Positions 16,968 through 26,880 are shown, counted from the first letter of the stretch. The stretch: 64,000 nucleotides of DNA from JACVRW01 sp963819635 (GCA_963819635.1 CAWFWX010000003.1:186001-250000); one strand, 5' to 3'. The notes: generated from the letters alone by a model not told the origin. Translations and numbers: made by a program.

Positions 16968-17606
16968 TCAGGAGCCAGCAGGGCGCGCGTTGTCGAGGCG
17001 GGCGCGAATCGCGTCCCGCCCGCGGCCGATTCCATCGGGATCGCCCAGCTGGAACACGAGGTCGGCCATCTGGAGGTAGGCGTTCAGCTCGAACGCGAGC
17101 TGCTCGGGCTTGATGGCGCGGTCGAGCTCGCCTCGCTCCTGCGCCTCCCGCACCGCCTCGGCGAGGCGTGCGATCCACTCGTTGCCGACCTCGACGACCC
17201 GGTCGAGCACGGGCCCGGGCTTGCCGGCCTGCTCCGAGCCCACGACGGCGAAGAAGCAGCCGCCTGGAAACACCCGCCGGTCGATGTGCGACAGCATCCG
17301 CTCGCAGAGGCGCTCCAGACGCGCCAAGCCGGGCGGCTCCTTCTCCGCGGGAGCGATGACGTCGGCCAGGAAGATCGACCTCGCCGTGTCGATAGCCGCG
17401 AGCTGCAGCTCCGCCTTCGAAGCGAAATGGGCGAAGAGGCCGCTCTTGCTCATGCCCGTGGCCTGCGCAAGCCGTCCGATGGAGAGCCCGTCGATGCCCT
17501 CCACCGTCGCGAGCCGCGCGGCCGTCTCCAGAATCAGCTGCCGGCTGCGCTCGCCGTCCGCGCGCTGGCGTCGGCGCGGCTGAGCTACATCGGAAGCGGG
17601 GTCCAT
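16968..17606 (-). CDS. TetR-family transcriptional repressor
   Basis: A 212 aa regulator. The N-terminal HTH covers roughly residues 19-65: ILETAARLATVEGIDGLSIGRLAQATGMSKSGLFAHFASK is the canonical TetR DNA-binding unit with recognition helix around MSKSGLFAHF. The C-terminal ~140 residues form the ligand-binding and dimer domain (helix with RLERLCERML, then G-G-C-F-F-A). It is divergent from the MMPL gene, and two near-identical half-palindromes lie between and within the gene starts. The simplest model is a repressor of itself and of the MMPL pump, relieved by a lipid or drug. Its stop lies 3 bp beyond tRNA-Pro. Confidence 0.92.
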   Translation of the reverse strand: MDPASDVAQPRRRQRADGERSRQLILETAARLATVEGIDGLSIGRLAQATGMSKSGLFAHFASKAELQLAAIDTARSIFLADVIAPAEKEPPGLARLERLCERMLSHIDRRVFPGGCFFAVVGSEQAGKPGPVLDRVVEVGNEWIARLAEAVREAQERGELDRAIKPEQLAFELNAYLQMADLVFQLGDPDGIGRGRDAIRARLDNARPAGS

Positions 17607-17608
17607 GC

Positions 17609-17669
17609 TTGACAACTTAGCACGATCGGTCGTACTCTCCACATCATGCATAGCACGATCGGTCGTTCT
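17609..17669 (+). promoter_or_regulatory. MMPL promoter with two TetR-type operators
   Basis: TTGACA (17609-17614) and TACTCT (17633-17638), 18 bp apart, form a sigma-70-like promoter facing the MMPL gene; the expected start of transcription falls at about 17645, on the ATG itself (17646), so the message looks leaderless. TAGCACGATCGGTCGTACT (17618-17636) overlaps the promoter and TAGCACGATCGGTCGTTCT (17651-17669) overlaps the first codons; each holds ACGA-N4-TCGT, and they are 33 bp apart, about three helical turns. These are the likely binding sites of the divergent TetR protein. Confidence 0.7.
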
Positions 17670-19781
17670 TCTTTCGATACAAGCAGGCCGGCGACGACCC
17701 TGGGGCGCCTGGCAGCATGGGCAGCCGACCACCGCCGGGTCGTGGTCATCGCTTGGGCGGCGGCCGTGCTCGTCCTCGGAGCTCTCGCCCCGTTTGCGGA
17801 CAGGGCTCTCTCGGGCGCGGGTTGGGAGGCTCCCGCCTCGGAGTCGGGGCAGGCTCGCCGCGCGGTCGAGTCGCACTTCCCCGGGCAGGGCGCGTATGCG
17901 CTGACCGTCGTCGTGAGCGGCCCACGCGCCGGAACCCCGGACCCGGCGATGCGCAGCGCGCTCGCCGGAGTCGAGCAAGTGCTTCGGAGCGACCGAGCCG
18001 TGAGCGGCGTGCGCGCACCCCGACCCGGGGTCACGCTGTCGCCGGACGGCCGCACCGCGATCGTGACCGGGCTGGCCGGTGCACCGCCCTCCGAGATGGT
18101 CGAGGCCGCCGGTCGCCTCAAGCTGCGTCTCGCCCGGCTGTCCACGCCCGAGATCGCGGTGCGACTCACCGGTCCGGCAGCGATGTGGTCCGACTTCAAT
18201 GCCGCGAACAAGGCCGCGATGATGAAGTCCGAAGCGCTTTCGTGGCCGCTCACGCTCGCACTGCTGGTGCTCGCGTTCGGGACGCTCGTGGCGGCCGGCC
18301 TGCCGCTACTGCTCACGATGGTTGGCCTGCTCGGCGCGGGCGGGCTGCTGTTCGTCGCCGGACAGCTCTTCGATGTGTCGATCTGGGCGATGAACTTCGC
18401 GATGATGTTCGCGATCGCGCTCGGGATCGACTACGCCCTCTTCATCGTGGTCCGCTTCCGGGGCGCGCTCGCGGCCGGCCTGTCGTCACGCGATGCCACG
18501 GTGCAGACGATGAGCACGGCAGGCAAGGCGGTGCTCGCGAGCGGCCTCACGGTGATCGCCGCATTGCTGGCGGTGATGCTCGTGCCCGTCCCGACGTTCC
18601 GGTCCGTGCCGCTCGGGATAGTGCTCGCCGTCCTGTCGGTCCTCGCGGCGACGCTGACGCTGCTGCCCGCCGCACTGTCTGCGCTCGGCCACCGAGTCAA
18701 CGGCGGTCGGATTCGCCTGCGTAGCGCCGGGGCTCATCGCAGCGAGCGTTTCGCGGCCTGGGGTCGCCGCCTCTGGTCGCGACCGATTCCGTACGGCGTC
18801 GCGGCGGTCGTGATCCTGCTGCTTCTCGCCGCGCCGGCACTCGGACTGCGGACCGGGATGCCGACGATCGGGGTCGTTCCGCACGATGCCGATTCGCGCG
18901 AGGGTCACGCGCTGATCGAGCGGGCGTTCGGGGTGGGTGCGCCGAGCCAGCTCCAGGTCGTGGTAGACGAGCGCGATCTCGCGCGTGCCACGGCCACCCT
19001 GAAGCGGGATCCGAAGATCGCGCTGGTGACGCCCGCGCAGCGAGGTGGCGGTCGCGCACTCTTCGCCGCCGTGCCGGAGGCCCGCGAGGGCAGTCGCGAG
19101 CTGCAATCGACGATCGATGCCGTGCGCGACGAGCTCCCGGCGAGCGCACTGGTCGGCGGTCCGGCCGCCGAGAACCGCGACGTCGAGCGCGCCCTCGTCT
19201 CGCGCCTGCCGCTGGTAGTCGGCGTCATCGTGGGCCTGGGGTTCCTACTCCTGGTCGCGCTGTTACGCGCGCCACTCGCCGCCGCGGCGGCCGTCGGCCT
19301 CAACCTGCTCTCCACCGCGGCGGCGTTCGGCGTCGCGCGGCTCGTGTTCCAGGATGGAGCGCTCGAGCAGCTACTCGGATTCGAGTCCCAGGGATTCGTG
19401 GACGCGTGGGCGCCGATCTTCTTCTTCGCCCTGGTGTTCGCCCTGGCGATGGACTACACGGTCTTCCTGCTGGCGACGATCAAGGAGCAGCACAGCCGGA
19501 CCGGAGATGTGCGCGAGGCTGTAGTCGAGGGTCTCGCCGGGACGGGCCGTGTGATCAACGCGGCGGCGGCGGTCATGGTCGTGGTCTTCATGACGTTCGC
19601 GCTCGCCGGCCCGCTGCCACCTAAGGAAATGGGCTTCATTCTCGCCGTGGCGGTACTGCTCGACGCCACGCTGGTCCGGCTGCTCCTGCAGCCGGTCGTC
19701 CTTCGCCTTCTGGGCGCGCGCGCCTGGTGGATGCCGAAGTGGCTCGATCGCCTGCTGCCACGGATCGGGCTCTCTCACTGA
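17646..19781 (+). CDS. MMPL-family RND transporter
   Basis: A 711 aa inner-membrane exporter of the mycobacterial membrane protein large (MmpL) family. Two repeated halves are visible. Each has an N-terminal helix, an extracytoplasmic loop, then a five-helix bundle with the charged motif: GIDYALFIVVRFR in the first half (about residue 260) and AMDYTVFLLATIKEQ in the second (about residue 605). The Asp-Tyr pairs are the proton-relay residues of the family. The length suits the shorter drug/lipid-exporting members. Regulation by the divergent TetR protein is supported by the operators over its promoter. Confidence 0.92.
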   Translation: MHSTIGRSSFDTSRPATTLGRLAAWAADHRRVVVIAWAAAVLVLGALAPFADRALSGAGWEAPASESGQARRAVESHFPGQGAYALTVVVSGPRAGTPDPAMRSALAGVEQVLRSDRAVSGVRAPRPGVTLSPDGRTAIVTGLAGAPPSEMVEAAGRLKLRLARLSTPEIAVRLTGPAAMWSDFNAANKAAMMKSEALSWPLTLALLVLAFGTLVAAGLPLLLTMVGLLGAGGLLFVAGQLFDVSIWAMNFAMMFAIALGIDYALFIVVRFRGALAAGLSSRDATVQTMSTAGKAVLASGLTVIAALLAVMLVPVPTFRSVPLGIVLAVLSVLAATLTLLPAALSALGHRVNGGRIRLRSAGAHRSERFAAWGRRLWSRPIPYGVAAVVILLLLAAPALGLRTGMPTIGVVPHDADSREGHALIERAFGVGAPSQLQVVVDERDLARATATLKRDPKIALVTPAQRGGGRALFAAVPEAREGSRELQSTIDAVRDELPASALVGGPAAENRDVERALVSRLPLVVGVIVGLGFLLLVALLRAPLAAAAAVGLNLLSTAAAFGVARLVFQDGALEQLLGFESQGFVDAWAPIFFFALVFALAMDYTVFLLATIKEQHSRTGDVREAVVEGLAGTGRVINAAAAVMVVVFMTFALAGPLPPKEMGFILAVAVLLDATLVRLLLQPVVLRLLGARAWWMPKWLDRLLPRIGLSH

Positions 19782-20469
19782 CTAGCGAGGCTCGCGCTCC
19801 ACTTCCACCAGCCCTTCCCGCACCGCCCAGAGGGCAGCCTGGGTACGCGAGCTCAACCGGAGCTTGCGGAGAATCCTGGACACGTGTGTCCTGGCCGTGC
19901 GCTCGCTGATGTCGAGCTCGGCGGCGATCTGCTTGTTCGGCTTGCCCGCCGCCACGAGCCGGAGCACGTCGAGCTCCCGCGAGGTGAGCTCCGAGACCGG
20001 GTCCTGGTCTCGCCCCTCCCGAAGCGAGGACATCAGGCGCCGGGCGACCACGGGATCGATTTGCAGCTCGCCTCGGTGCACGGCCCGGACGGCGGCCGCC
20101 ACGTCGTCGGCATCGGAGTCCTTGAGCACGTAGCCCGAGGCCCCCGCCCGGAGCGCGGCGTGGACGCGCTCCTCCTCGGCGAAGGAGGTGAGTGCGACCA
20201 CCTCGATGTCGGTGTAGAGAGCGCGAACCTGACGGGTTGACTCGATGCCGTCGATGGGCGCCATCTGCAGATCCATGACGACCACGTCGGGCCGGCGCCC
20301 GTCCGAGTCCATCGACGCGAGCAGGTCGAGCGCCTGAGCGCCGCCTGCTGCCTCGCCCAGGACGTCGATATCGGGCTCGCTGTCGAGGAACGCAAGCAGC
20401 CCGCGGCGCACGACCTCGTGGTCGTCGACGATCACGACGCCGATGGTCTCGTCCGCGCGTCGGCTCCAT
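19782..20469 (-). CDS. NarL/LuxR-type response regulator (one extra base near its start)
   Basis: A DNA-binding response regulator of about 228 aa. The receiver domain has the acidic pair in VIVDDHE, phospho-acceptor Asp in VVMDLQM, Thr in VALTSF and Lys in YVLKDSD. The C-terminal LuxR HTH reads LTSRELDVLRLVAAGKPNKQIAAELDI and then the recognition helix. The in-frame ORF has no good start: the ATG at 20469, placed one base after the kinase stop, reaches the receiver frame only if one base near 20460 is removed (MEP-RADETIGVV). The alternative is a GTG at 20435 inside strand 1. It pairs with the histidine kinase directly upstream. Confidence 0.88.
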
Positions 20470-20470
20470 C

Positions 20471-22010
20471 TCAGGCGCCATTCGTCTCCGCCGGGACGCG
20501 GACTCGGACGAGCGTTCCAGACCCCGGCGCGCTCGTGATCGTGATCTGTCCCCCGATCTCGGCGGTCCGGCTGCGCATCGAGTCCAGGCCGAAGTGACCG
20601 GGATGTCGGGCGGCGGGATCGAAGCCCCGCCCGTTGTCGCGGACCTCGACGATCACCTGGCTCTCGCTGCGCCACGACCCGGACGTGCGCGGCGCTCGCC
20701 CCAGCGTGCTTCCTGACATTCGACAGCGCCTCCCGCCCGATGGCGAACAGCTGGGTTTCGACGCGCTCGGACAGCGGCAGCCGCGCGCCCGGTCCCCGAA
20801 CATCGACCGTCAGCCCGTCGGAGGGGCGTACGCCCAGGGTGTCCCGGGCGAGCGCCGCAACCAGCCCGTCATGGACGGGGTCGCGGCCCAGCTCGAAGAT
20901 CAGCGAGCGTATGTCGCCCTGCACTCCTCTGGCCAGGTCCGCGATCGCGCCGAGGGACTCGCCGACGCGCCCGGAGGGACTGCCTCCCTCCTGCACCAGA
21001 GCCTTCTGGGCCGTGCGCGTGTGCAGCACGGTCGAGAACAGGGCCTGGGATACCGAATCGTGGAGATCTCGAGCTATCCGGCGCCGTTCCTCCATCGCCC
21101 GCGCGCCCTCCGTTCTGCGTGCTTCGGCGAGCTCCCTGGAGGATCGCTCGCGCTCGCTCACCACGGCGCTCAGGAACAGCGTCGTCAGTGCCGCGACCCA
21201 GATGTAGAGCTGGGTGCTGAGGGTGCGGTGGTCGATCTCCTGCTCGGCGAAGGGCCCGAGGTCGTGCGCGGTTTCGCCGATCGCCACGCAAGTCGTGATC
21301 GCAATCGACAGCGTCGCCCCCGGAGGTCCGAACCTGAAACCCGCCCAGATCAGCGCCGGAAACACCGTGTACCTGACTGGCTCGTCCGTTGAGAACGAGA
21401 TGACGCTGAGCGCGACAACGCTCACAACCATCGCGGCGCCCTCCCATGTCCGGATGCGCCGCCATGCGCCGAGCGGATGCTGAGCCCACGCGAGCATGAG
21501 CGGGAGGACGACCAACCCGCCGGATGTGTCGCCCAGCCACCAGGTGCGCCAGAACTCGGCGGCGTCCGACTGGTCGATCACGCCGCCGGCGAGCATCGAG
21601 ATCGTGCCCGCGGTGGCGCTGATCGCAGTCGCGGTCGCGAGCGCGACAAGCATGCCGCCCACCTGCTCGACGCGGTCCATAGCTGCGTTCGGACCGATGA
21701 GCCGGCGCAGCAAGAGCGCGCCCACGATGATCTCCGCCATGTTGCCGGCCTGCTGGCCCAGAAGGCTTCCGACGGGGATCGAGCTGTCGTCGAGCAGCAG
21801 CTGCCCGTTGACGACGAACTCACCCAGCAGCACTCCCGGCCACCAGCGGATTCCCCACAGATAGAGCGCGGCGATCCCGAGTCCGGCGGGCGGCCAGATC
21901 GCCGACACCGAGGCCGTGTATCGCAGCGTCTGCCCGAGCTTCGCGGCGCCGTAGTAGGCAGCGGCGAGAAGCAGCACGCCGCCGAGCTGGCGAGGTGTCG
22001 GCCACGGCAC
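20471..22010 (-). CDS. MASE1 histidine kinase, frame-broken in the ATPase domain
   Basis: Membrane sensor kinase of about 513 aa. Residues ~1-280 form a MASE1 domain with eight or so helices (SAIWPPAGLGIAALYLWG is typical). Then comes a HisKA_3 dimerisation helix, RRIARDLHDSVSQALFS, with the phospho-accepting His. The ATPase N-box REALSNVRKHAGA follows. At about 20669-20673 the frame shifts by one base; the G-boxes continue in the other frame (VEVRDNGRGFDP, HFGLDSMR, GSGTLVRVRVP) to a TGA at 20471. GTG 22010 is the assumed start. The pair is a standard NarL-type two-component system; the signal sensed by MASE1 domains is mostly unknown. Confidence 0.85.
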
Positions 22011-22237
22011 ACCGCGCCAGGCCGCGCGGCTCGGCGTGGGGCGTATGACGGGCAGCTGTGCTTGAGTCGAGATCGGGCGTCTCCCTCGCGGTGGGAGGGA
22101 TCGGGGGCGCTACTCGATCACGTTAACGCGGCTGCGCCTATGAGCCAAATGACCTACGGCCGGGTTGAGCGAATGTCCCGCTTCCAGTGCGACATCGGCC
22201 GGTTGTTGCGCCACTTTCGGCGCACGATCCTGGACGG

Positions 22238-22570
22238 ATGGAGCAGCGCTCGAAAACCGGCCTCGAGGTCTGCCCGATGTGCAGTCAGGAGTTCGTGTCC
22301 ATGGCCCGCTGTACCAGGGCAGGCGACGGAACGTGGTGGCTGCTTCTTCGCTGCGGCGCGTGCGGCACCTGGCACGAGACCTTCGCCCGCGACGAGGCAG
22401 TCGCGGCGTTGCAGAAGGCGATCAGGCGCGGTGTGAACACCGTTGCCGAGCGCGTCAGGTTCCTAGACTTGGAGGAGATGCGTTCGCAGGTCGATGCTTT
22501 CAGTCAGGCGCTCCACCTCGATCTCATCGGTCCCGATGACTTCAAGAGCGCCGGTGACGGACCCGACTGA
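22238..22570 (+). CDS. Small zinc-ribbon-like protein
   Basis: A 110 aa protein with two Cys pairs, EVCPMCSQEF (residues 9-18) and RCGACGTWHE (about residues 39-48), arranged like a zinc ribbon around a W-W-L-L-L strand. The remaining half is helical and acidic. Its 3' end overlaps the start of the large LuxR regulator by about 35 bp in another frame, so the two are likely translated from one transcript. Role unknown; similar ribbons occur as small regulatory or rubredoxin-like proteins. The preceding 227 bp (22011-22237) separates it from the divergent kinase and shows no other gene. Confidence 0.65.
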   Translation: MEQRSKTGLEVCPMCSQEFVSMARCTRAGDGTWWLLLRCGACGTWHETFARDEAVAALQKAIRRGVNTVAERVRFLDLEEMRSQVDAFSQALHLDLIGPDDFKSAGDGPD

Positions 22571-25314
22571 CCTACTGCGCGGACGGGCCAGCGAGTGCGC
22601 TGTGCTCGACGAGTTCGTCGCGGACATCCGCCGCGGAGAGGGCAGCTCGCTGGCTCTTCGGGGCGAGGCCGGGATCGGGAAGACGGCGCTCCTGCAGTAC
22701 CTGGTCGGGTCGGCGTCGGAGGTCACCGTCGTGCGGGCGGTGGGCGTGGAGTCCGAGATGGAGCTGGCCTTCGCGAGCCTGCATCAGCTGTGCGCTCCGA
22801 TGCTCGATCGCCTGACGCGGCTTCCGGGTCCTCAGCGCCAGGCGCTCGAGATCGTCTTCGGGCTGAGCGCCGGCGCGGCACCGGATCGGTTCCTCGTCGG
22901 ACTGGCGGTCCTGAGCCTGCTGTCGGAGGCCGCCGACGAGCGTCCTCTCCTGTGCGTCGTCGACGACGCACAGTGGCTGGACCAGGCCTCGGCTCTGACG
23001 CTGGCCTTCGTGGCGCGGCGGCTGCTCGCGGAGCCGGTCGGGATCGTGTTCGCTGCACGTGAGCCGGGGGAGGAGCTCCGGCACGTGCCCGAGCTCGAGG
23101 TGAGCGGCCTTCGCGCGGGCGACGCGAGGGCGCTGCTGGACTCCGCCGTGCGGTTCGTACTCGACGAGCGAGTCCGCGATCGCATCATCGCGGAGACCCG
23201 GGGCAACCCGCTGGCGTTGCTCGAGCTGCCGCGCGGGTTGAGCGCGACGGAGCTCGCAGGCGGATTCGGCGTGCCCGGGGTGCACGCGCTCCCCGGCCGG
23301 ATCGAGGAGAGCTACGTTCGCCGGCTCGAGGCGCTCCCTGCCGACGCGCGGCTGTTGCTGCTCGTCGCGGCCGCCGAGCCGATCGGCGATCCGCTGCTCC
23401 TCTTGAGAGCGTCCGAGCGCCTGGGGATCGAGGTCGCGGCGGCCGAGGCGGCCACGCTCGGGCTGCTCGAGCATCGAGGAGCGCGTGACCTTCCGTCATC
23501 CGTTGGTGCGCTCGGCCGTGTACCGATCCGCGGGCGCTCCTGAGCGCCGAGCGGTGCACCTGGCGCTGGCGGAGGCGACAGACCGCGATGCCGATCCCGA
23601 TCGTCGCGCGTGGCATCTCGCCGCGGCGGCCGCGGGGCCCGACGAGGACGTCGCGCTGGAACTCGAGCGCTCGGCTGGCCGGGCGCAGGCGCGCGGCGGC
23701 CTCGCCGCCGCCGCGGCGTTCCTGCAGCGAGCGGTCGCGCTGACCGGCGACCCCACGCGACGCGCGGACAGGGCGCTCGCCGCCGCCGGGGCCAGCCTCG
23801 GGGCGGGCACCTTCGATGCCGCCCGTGGGCTGTTGTCGGCCGCCGAGGTCGGCCCGCTCGACGAGCTCCAGCGTGCCCGGCTCGACCTGCTCTCCGCCGA
23901 GGCCGCCTACTCCGAGAGCCGCGGGAGCGACGCGCCGGCCCTACTGCTTCGAGCGGCGAAGACCCTCGAGCCGCTCGACCCGCAGCTCGCGCGTGAGACC
24001 TATCTCGACGCGTGGAGCGCGGCGCTGTTCGCCGGGGCACTCGCGACCACCGCGGGGATGCACGAGGTCTCGCGCGACGCCATGGCGGCTCGCGGGCCCG
24101 CCGAACCGACGCGACCGTCAGATCTGCTGCTGCATGGCTTTGCCCTGGCGTTCACGGACGGCCGCCCTCCCGCGGCGCCGGTTCTGGCGCAGGCCGCGGC
24201 CGGCTTCGCGGGCGACGATGTCTCGATCGAGGAGGTCCTCCGCTGGGGCTGGCTCGCGACCGCGGCTGCCGTGATGGTGTGGGACTTCGAGACCTGTCTC
24301 GCGGTCGCGACGCGAGGGGTCGAGGTGGCCCGCGAGGCCGGGGCGCTGACGGTGCTCGCGGTCAGCCTCAACGTGATGGCGCAAGCCGTGGCGCTCGGCG
24401 GAGAGTTCGGAAGGGCGCGACTCTTGGTTGCCGACGCCGACGGCGTCACCGACGCCACGGGCGCGCGGGTCGCGCCGTACGGCGCCCTCGTGCTGGCCGG
24501 CCTTCAGGGCCGCGAGGTGGAGGCCTCGGCGCTGATCGACGCCACCATCGAGGAATGCACGGCGGGCGGGCAGGGAACCGCGGTCCAATACGCATGCTGG
24601 GCGCGCTCCCTGCTCCTCAACGGGCTCGGCCGCTACAAGGAGGCGCTTGCTGCCGCGCAGGAGGCGAGCGACGACACGCCGGAGCTGTTCGTCTCCGTGT
24701 GGGCGGCGATCGAGCTGCAGGAGGCCGCGACCAGGTGCGACGAGGCGGAGCTGGCGCGCGCGGCTCACGAGCGGATTGCCGCGGCGACTGCCGTCGCGGC
24801 CACGGACTGGGCCGTAGGCATCCGGGCTCGGTCCGATGCGCTGATGAGCGACGGCGAGACGGCCGAGCGCCTGTATCAAGAGGCGATCGAGCGGCTGGGC
24901 CGCACACGATTGCGCCCCGAGCTCGCGCGCGCTCACCTGCTCTACGGCGAGTGGCTGCGCCGGGCGAACCGCAGGGTCGATGCGCGCGCGCAGCTCCGCG
25001 CCGCCCACGACCAGTGCAGCTCGATCGGCATGGAGGCGTTCGCCGAGCGCGCCGGTCGCGAGCTGCAGGCCACCGGCGAGACGGTGCGCAAGCGCCGGGC
25101 CGACACCAGAGACGATCTGACCGCGCAGGAGCTGCAGATCGCCCAGCTGGCCCGCGACGGGCTGTCGAACCCGGAGATCGGTGCGCGGCTCTTCCTGAGT
25201 CCCCGTACCGTGGAGTGGCACCTGCGCAAGGTGTTCGCCAAGCTCGGGATCCACTCCCGCCGTGAGCTCGCGACCGTGCTGTCGAGCCCCGACTCCGAGC
25301 TCGTCCCGACCTAG
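22536..25314 (+). CDS. Large ATP-binding LuxR-family regulator, one extra base at about 23472
   Basis: A LAL-type transcriptional regulator of about 925 aa. The N-terminal AAA/STAND module has Walker A ALRGEAGIGKTALL (about residues 40-52) and Walker B LLCVVDDAQWLDQ. The middle is a long helical-repeat (TPR-like) sensor. The C-terminal LuxR HTH is LTAQELQIAQLARDGLSNPEIGARLFL. The conserved join LLEIEERVTFRHPLVRSAVY is split: GLLE is in one frame and IEERVTF in the next, cured by dropping C23472. ATG 22536 or GTG 22554 can start it. Such regulators are usually activators controlled by ligand and ATP; targets are unknown. The 3' end overlaps a convergent enoyl-CoA hydratase by 4 bp. Confidence 0.88.
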
Positions 25315-26060
25315 CTCAGTCGCTCCGACTTGGCCGGCATCGTGACCTGGTCGACGTAGGACTTCGTGCGCGCGATCGCGTCGTGGTCGAAGCGCGCCAG
25401 CCTCCAGGCGATCGCATCGACCTCGTCGTCGAGCTGGTCGTCGGCGATCACCCGGTTCACGTAGCCGTACTGCTCGGCGCGCTGCCCGTCGAGATCATCG
25501 GCGACGAGGAGGATCTCGAGAGCACGACCGCGCCCGACCAAGCGGGCCAGCCGTGCCATCGGACCGCCGCCGGGTATGACGCCTATACCCACCTCGAACT
25601 GGCCGAGCAGCGTGTTCTCACGCGAGGCGAACCGCAGGTCGCAGGCGAGCACGAACTCGCTTCCCGCGCCGCGCGCGCGTCCCCGAATCGACGCGATGCT
25701 GACCACCGGCGCACGCGCGAGACGCACGAGGACGTCGATCCACGCCGACAGTCCGGTGGGACCGACTCCCAGCGCCGCCGTCTTGCCCGGGTCGTTCTCC
25801 ACGTCGTAGTGGGCCAGGTAGAAATCGCGGTTCCGGCTGTCGAAGACGACGACGTTGAGGTCCGCGTCATGTTCGATCAGGCCGACGAGCTCGCCGAGCT
25901 CGGCGACCGTCGTCGCCGTGATCGTGTTGATCGGAGGGTGGTCGAAGCTGATTCGGCAGTAGCCGGGGCTGCGGCGGTCGACGCTGAAATGAGTCCACGA
26001 TTGGGCCCAAGCTTCCGAGCCCCGGCTGTTGTTGGAAAAACCGGCGTCGACGGTGCTCAT
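25311..26060 (-). CDS. Enoyl-CoA hydratase/isomerase family protein
   Basis: Crotonase-fold protein of 249 aa. The region RGRARGAGSEFVLACDLRFA supplies the second oxyanion glycine and the first acidic residue (Glu in SEFVL), and GQFEVGIGVIPGGGPMARL gives the second Glu position. The substrate pocket segment is Y-L-A-H-Y-D-V. It is the last gene of a three-gene unit with a VOC protein and a 71 aa protein (overlap 4 bp with the latter), so it may act on a dedicated metabolite, not in general beta-oxidation. Its N-terminal ~20 residues are unlike the family and could be trimmed by a later start. Confidence 0.82.
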   Translation of the reverse strand: MSTVDAGFSNNSRGSEAWAQSWTHFSVDRRSPGYCRISFDHPPINTITATTVAELGELVGLIEHDADLNVVVFDSRNRDFYLAHYDVENDPGKTAALGVGPTGLSAWIDVLVRLARAPVVSIASIRGRARGAGSEFVLACDLRFASRENTLLGQFEVGIGVIPGGGPMARLARLVGRGRALEILLVADDLDGQRAEQYGYVNRVIADDQLDDEVDAIAWRLARFDHDAIARTKSYVDQVTMPAKSERLS

Positions 26061-26272
26061 GGCGAGCTTCTCGCCGGCGCGGCGATGCCCTTGACGTCCG
26101 CCATGTACTGATCGGCGGCGGCGTCGGCCTCATCGGAGGTGCTTCCACCCTCCCGGGCGATCATGTACGCCGCGTACCAGTCCCACCAGTCATGCGGTGG
26201 CGCGACCGCCTCGAACGAGCCGTGATGCTCGGAGGTCTCATGCAGCAGATCCGCTCGTGACGCGACGTCCAT
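26057..26272 (-). CDS. Small acidic protein linked to VOC/crotonase genes
   Basis: A 71 aa protein with a helix starting RADLLHETSEHHGSFE, the aromatic-rich core PPHDWWDWYAAYM, and an acidic helix D-E-A-D-A-A-A-D-Q-Y. Similar short proteins occur next to VOC genes in actinobacteria, but I know of no assigned function. It starts 1 bp after the VOC stop and overlaps the downstream enoyl-CoA hydratase by 4 bp, strong evidence for translation as part of one operon. Confidence 0.7.
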   Translation of the reverse strand: MDVASRADLLHETSEHHGSFEAVAPPHDWWDWYAAYMIAREGGSTSDEADAAADQYMADVKGIAAPARSSP

Positions 26273-26273
26273 G

Positions 26274-26753
26274 TCAGTCCTCCCACACCCGGCCCGGGAG
26301 CCGGTTCGTGATCTCTTGGAGCTGCCAGCCGTTGCCATCCGGGTCCGTGAATGACGCCCGAGCGAAGTAGGAGCGCCCTTCCACGGACTCGAAGCCCGGG
26401 GGCTTTGCCTCCATCACCTCGCTGACGTCAACGCCGCGGCTGATGAGATCGTCCCGGGCGGCGTCGATGTCGTCGACCACGAGGATCATTCCCTGGCAGG
26501 AGCCCGGCTCGGCGGTTGTGCCGCCCTTCCCGAACTGGATCGAGCACTGCGAGTGAGGCGGGGTGACCTGCACCGTCCGGATGTCGTCGCTGACGATCAG
26601 GTCGATGTCCATCCGCCATCCGAGGCTCTGATAGAAGCTCTTTGCCCTATCGACATCGGAGACAGGCAGCGTCACGACCTCGAGCCCCATGTCAATCGTG
26701 CTCAGCTCCGCAGCCTCCGTCGAAGTGGCGCTGCTCGCGTCGGTACTGCTCAT
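26274..26753 (-). CDS. VOC-superfamily protein
   Basis: A 159 aa glyoxalase-fold protein. After a disordered 20-residue leader, the module starts at MGLEVVTLPVSDVDRAKSFY, continues with LGWRMDIDL and HSQCSIQFG, then the second half ILVVDDIDAARDDLISRGVDV and finishes ASFTDPDGNGWQLQEI with the Glu ligand. It resembles the glyoxalase-like proteins of unknown substrate found in actinobacteria. First gene of the operon with the 71 aa protein and the hydratase. A later start (Met at residue 22) would still keep the domain. Confidence 0.85.
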   Translation of the reverse strand: MSSTDASSATSTEAAELSTIDMGLEVVTLPVSDVDRAKSFYQSLGWRMDIDLIVSDDIRTVQVTPPHSQCSIQFGKGGTTAEPGSCQGMILVVDDIDAARDDLISRGVDVSEVMEAKPPGFESVEGRSYFARASFTDPDGNGWQLQEITNRLPGRVWED

Positions 26754-26807
26754 CGCGACCTCCAGCTGACGGTTTGGTATTGCGTTGACTGTCGCCCCAT
26801 GGCCGAT

Positions 26808-26880
26808 CCTTCGCGCCCGTGGGGTCCCTGGTCGAGGCACGGGACCAGGGGACCGACCAGGGGTCACACGGGCGCGAAGG
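26808..26880. repeat. Long imperfect inverted repeat upstream of the SDR gene
   Basis: The left arm 26808-26833 (CCTTCGCGCCCGTG then GGGTCCCTGGTC) matches the complement of the right arm 26855-26880 except for about three bases in the middle. A second possible pairing exists: CCCTGGTC (26826-26833) with GACCAGGG (26843-26850). The element lies between the divergent VOC operon and the SDR gene. It could be a MITE-like sequence, or a leader with two alternative hairpins for the SDR message. Confidence 0.7.

Noticed and set aside
19782..22010. Single 742-residue hybrid histidine kinase-response regulator
   Set aside because: The ATPase G-boxes continue in another frame to a stop at 20471, directly before a separate start, so it is two genes with frame errors.
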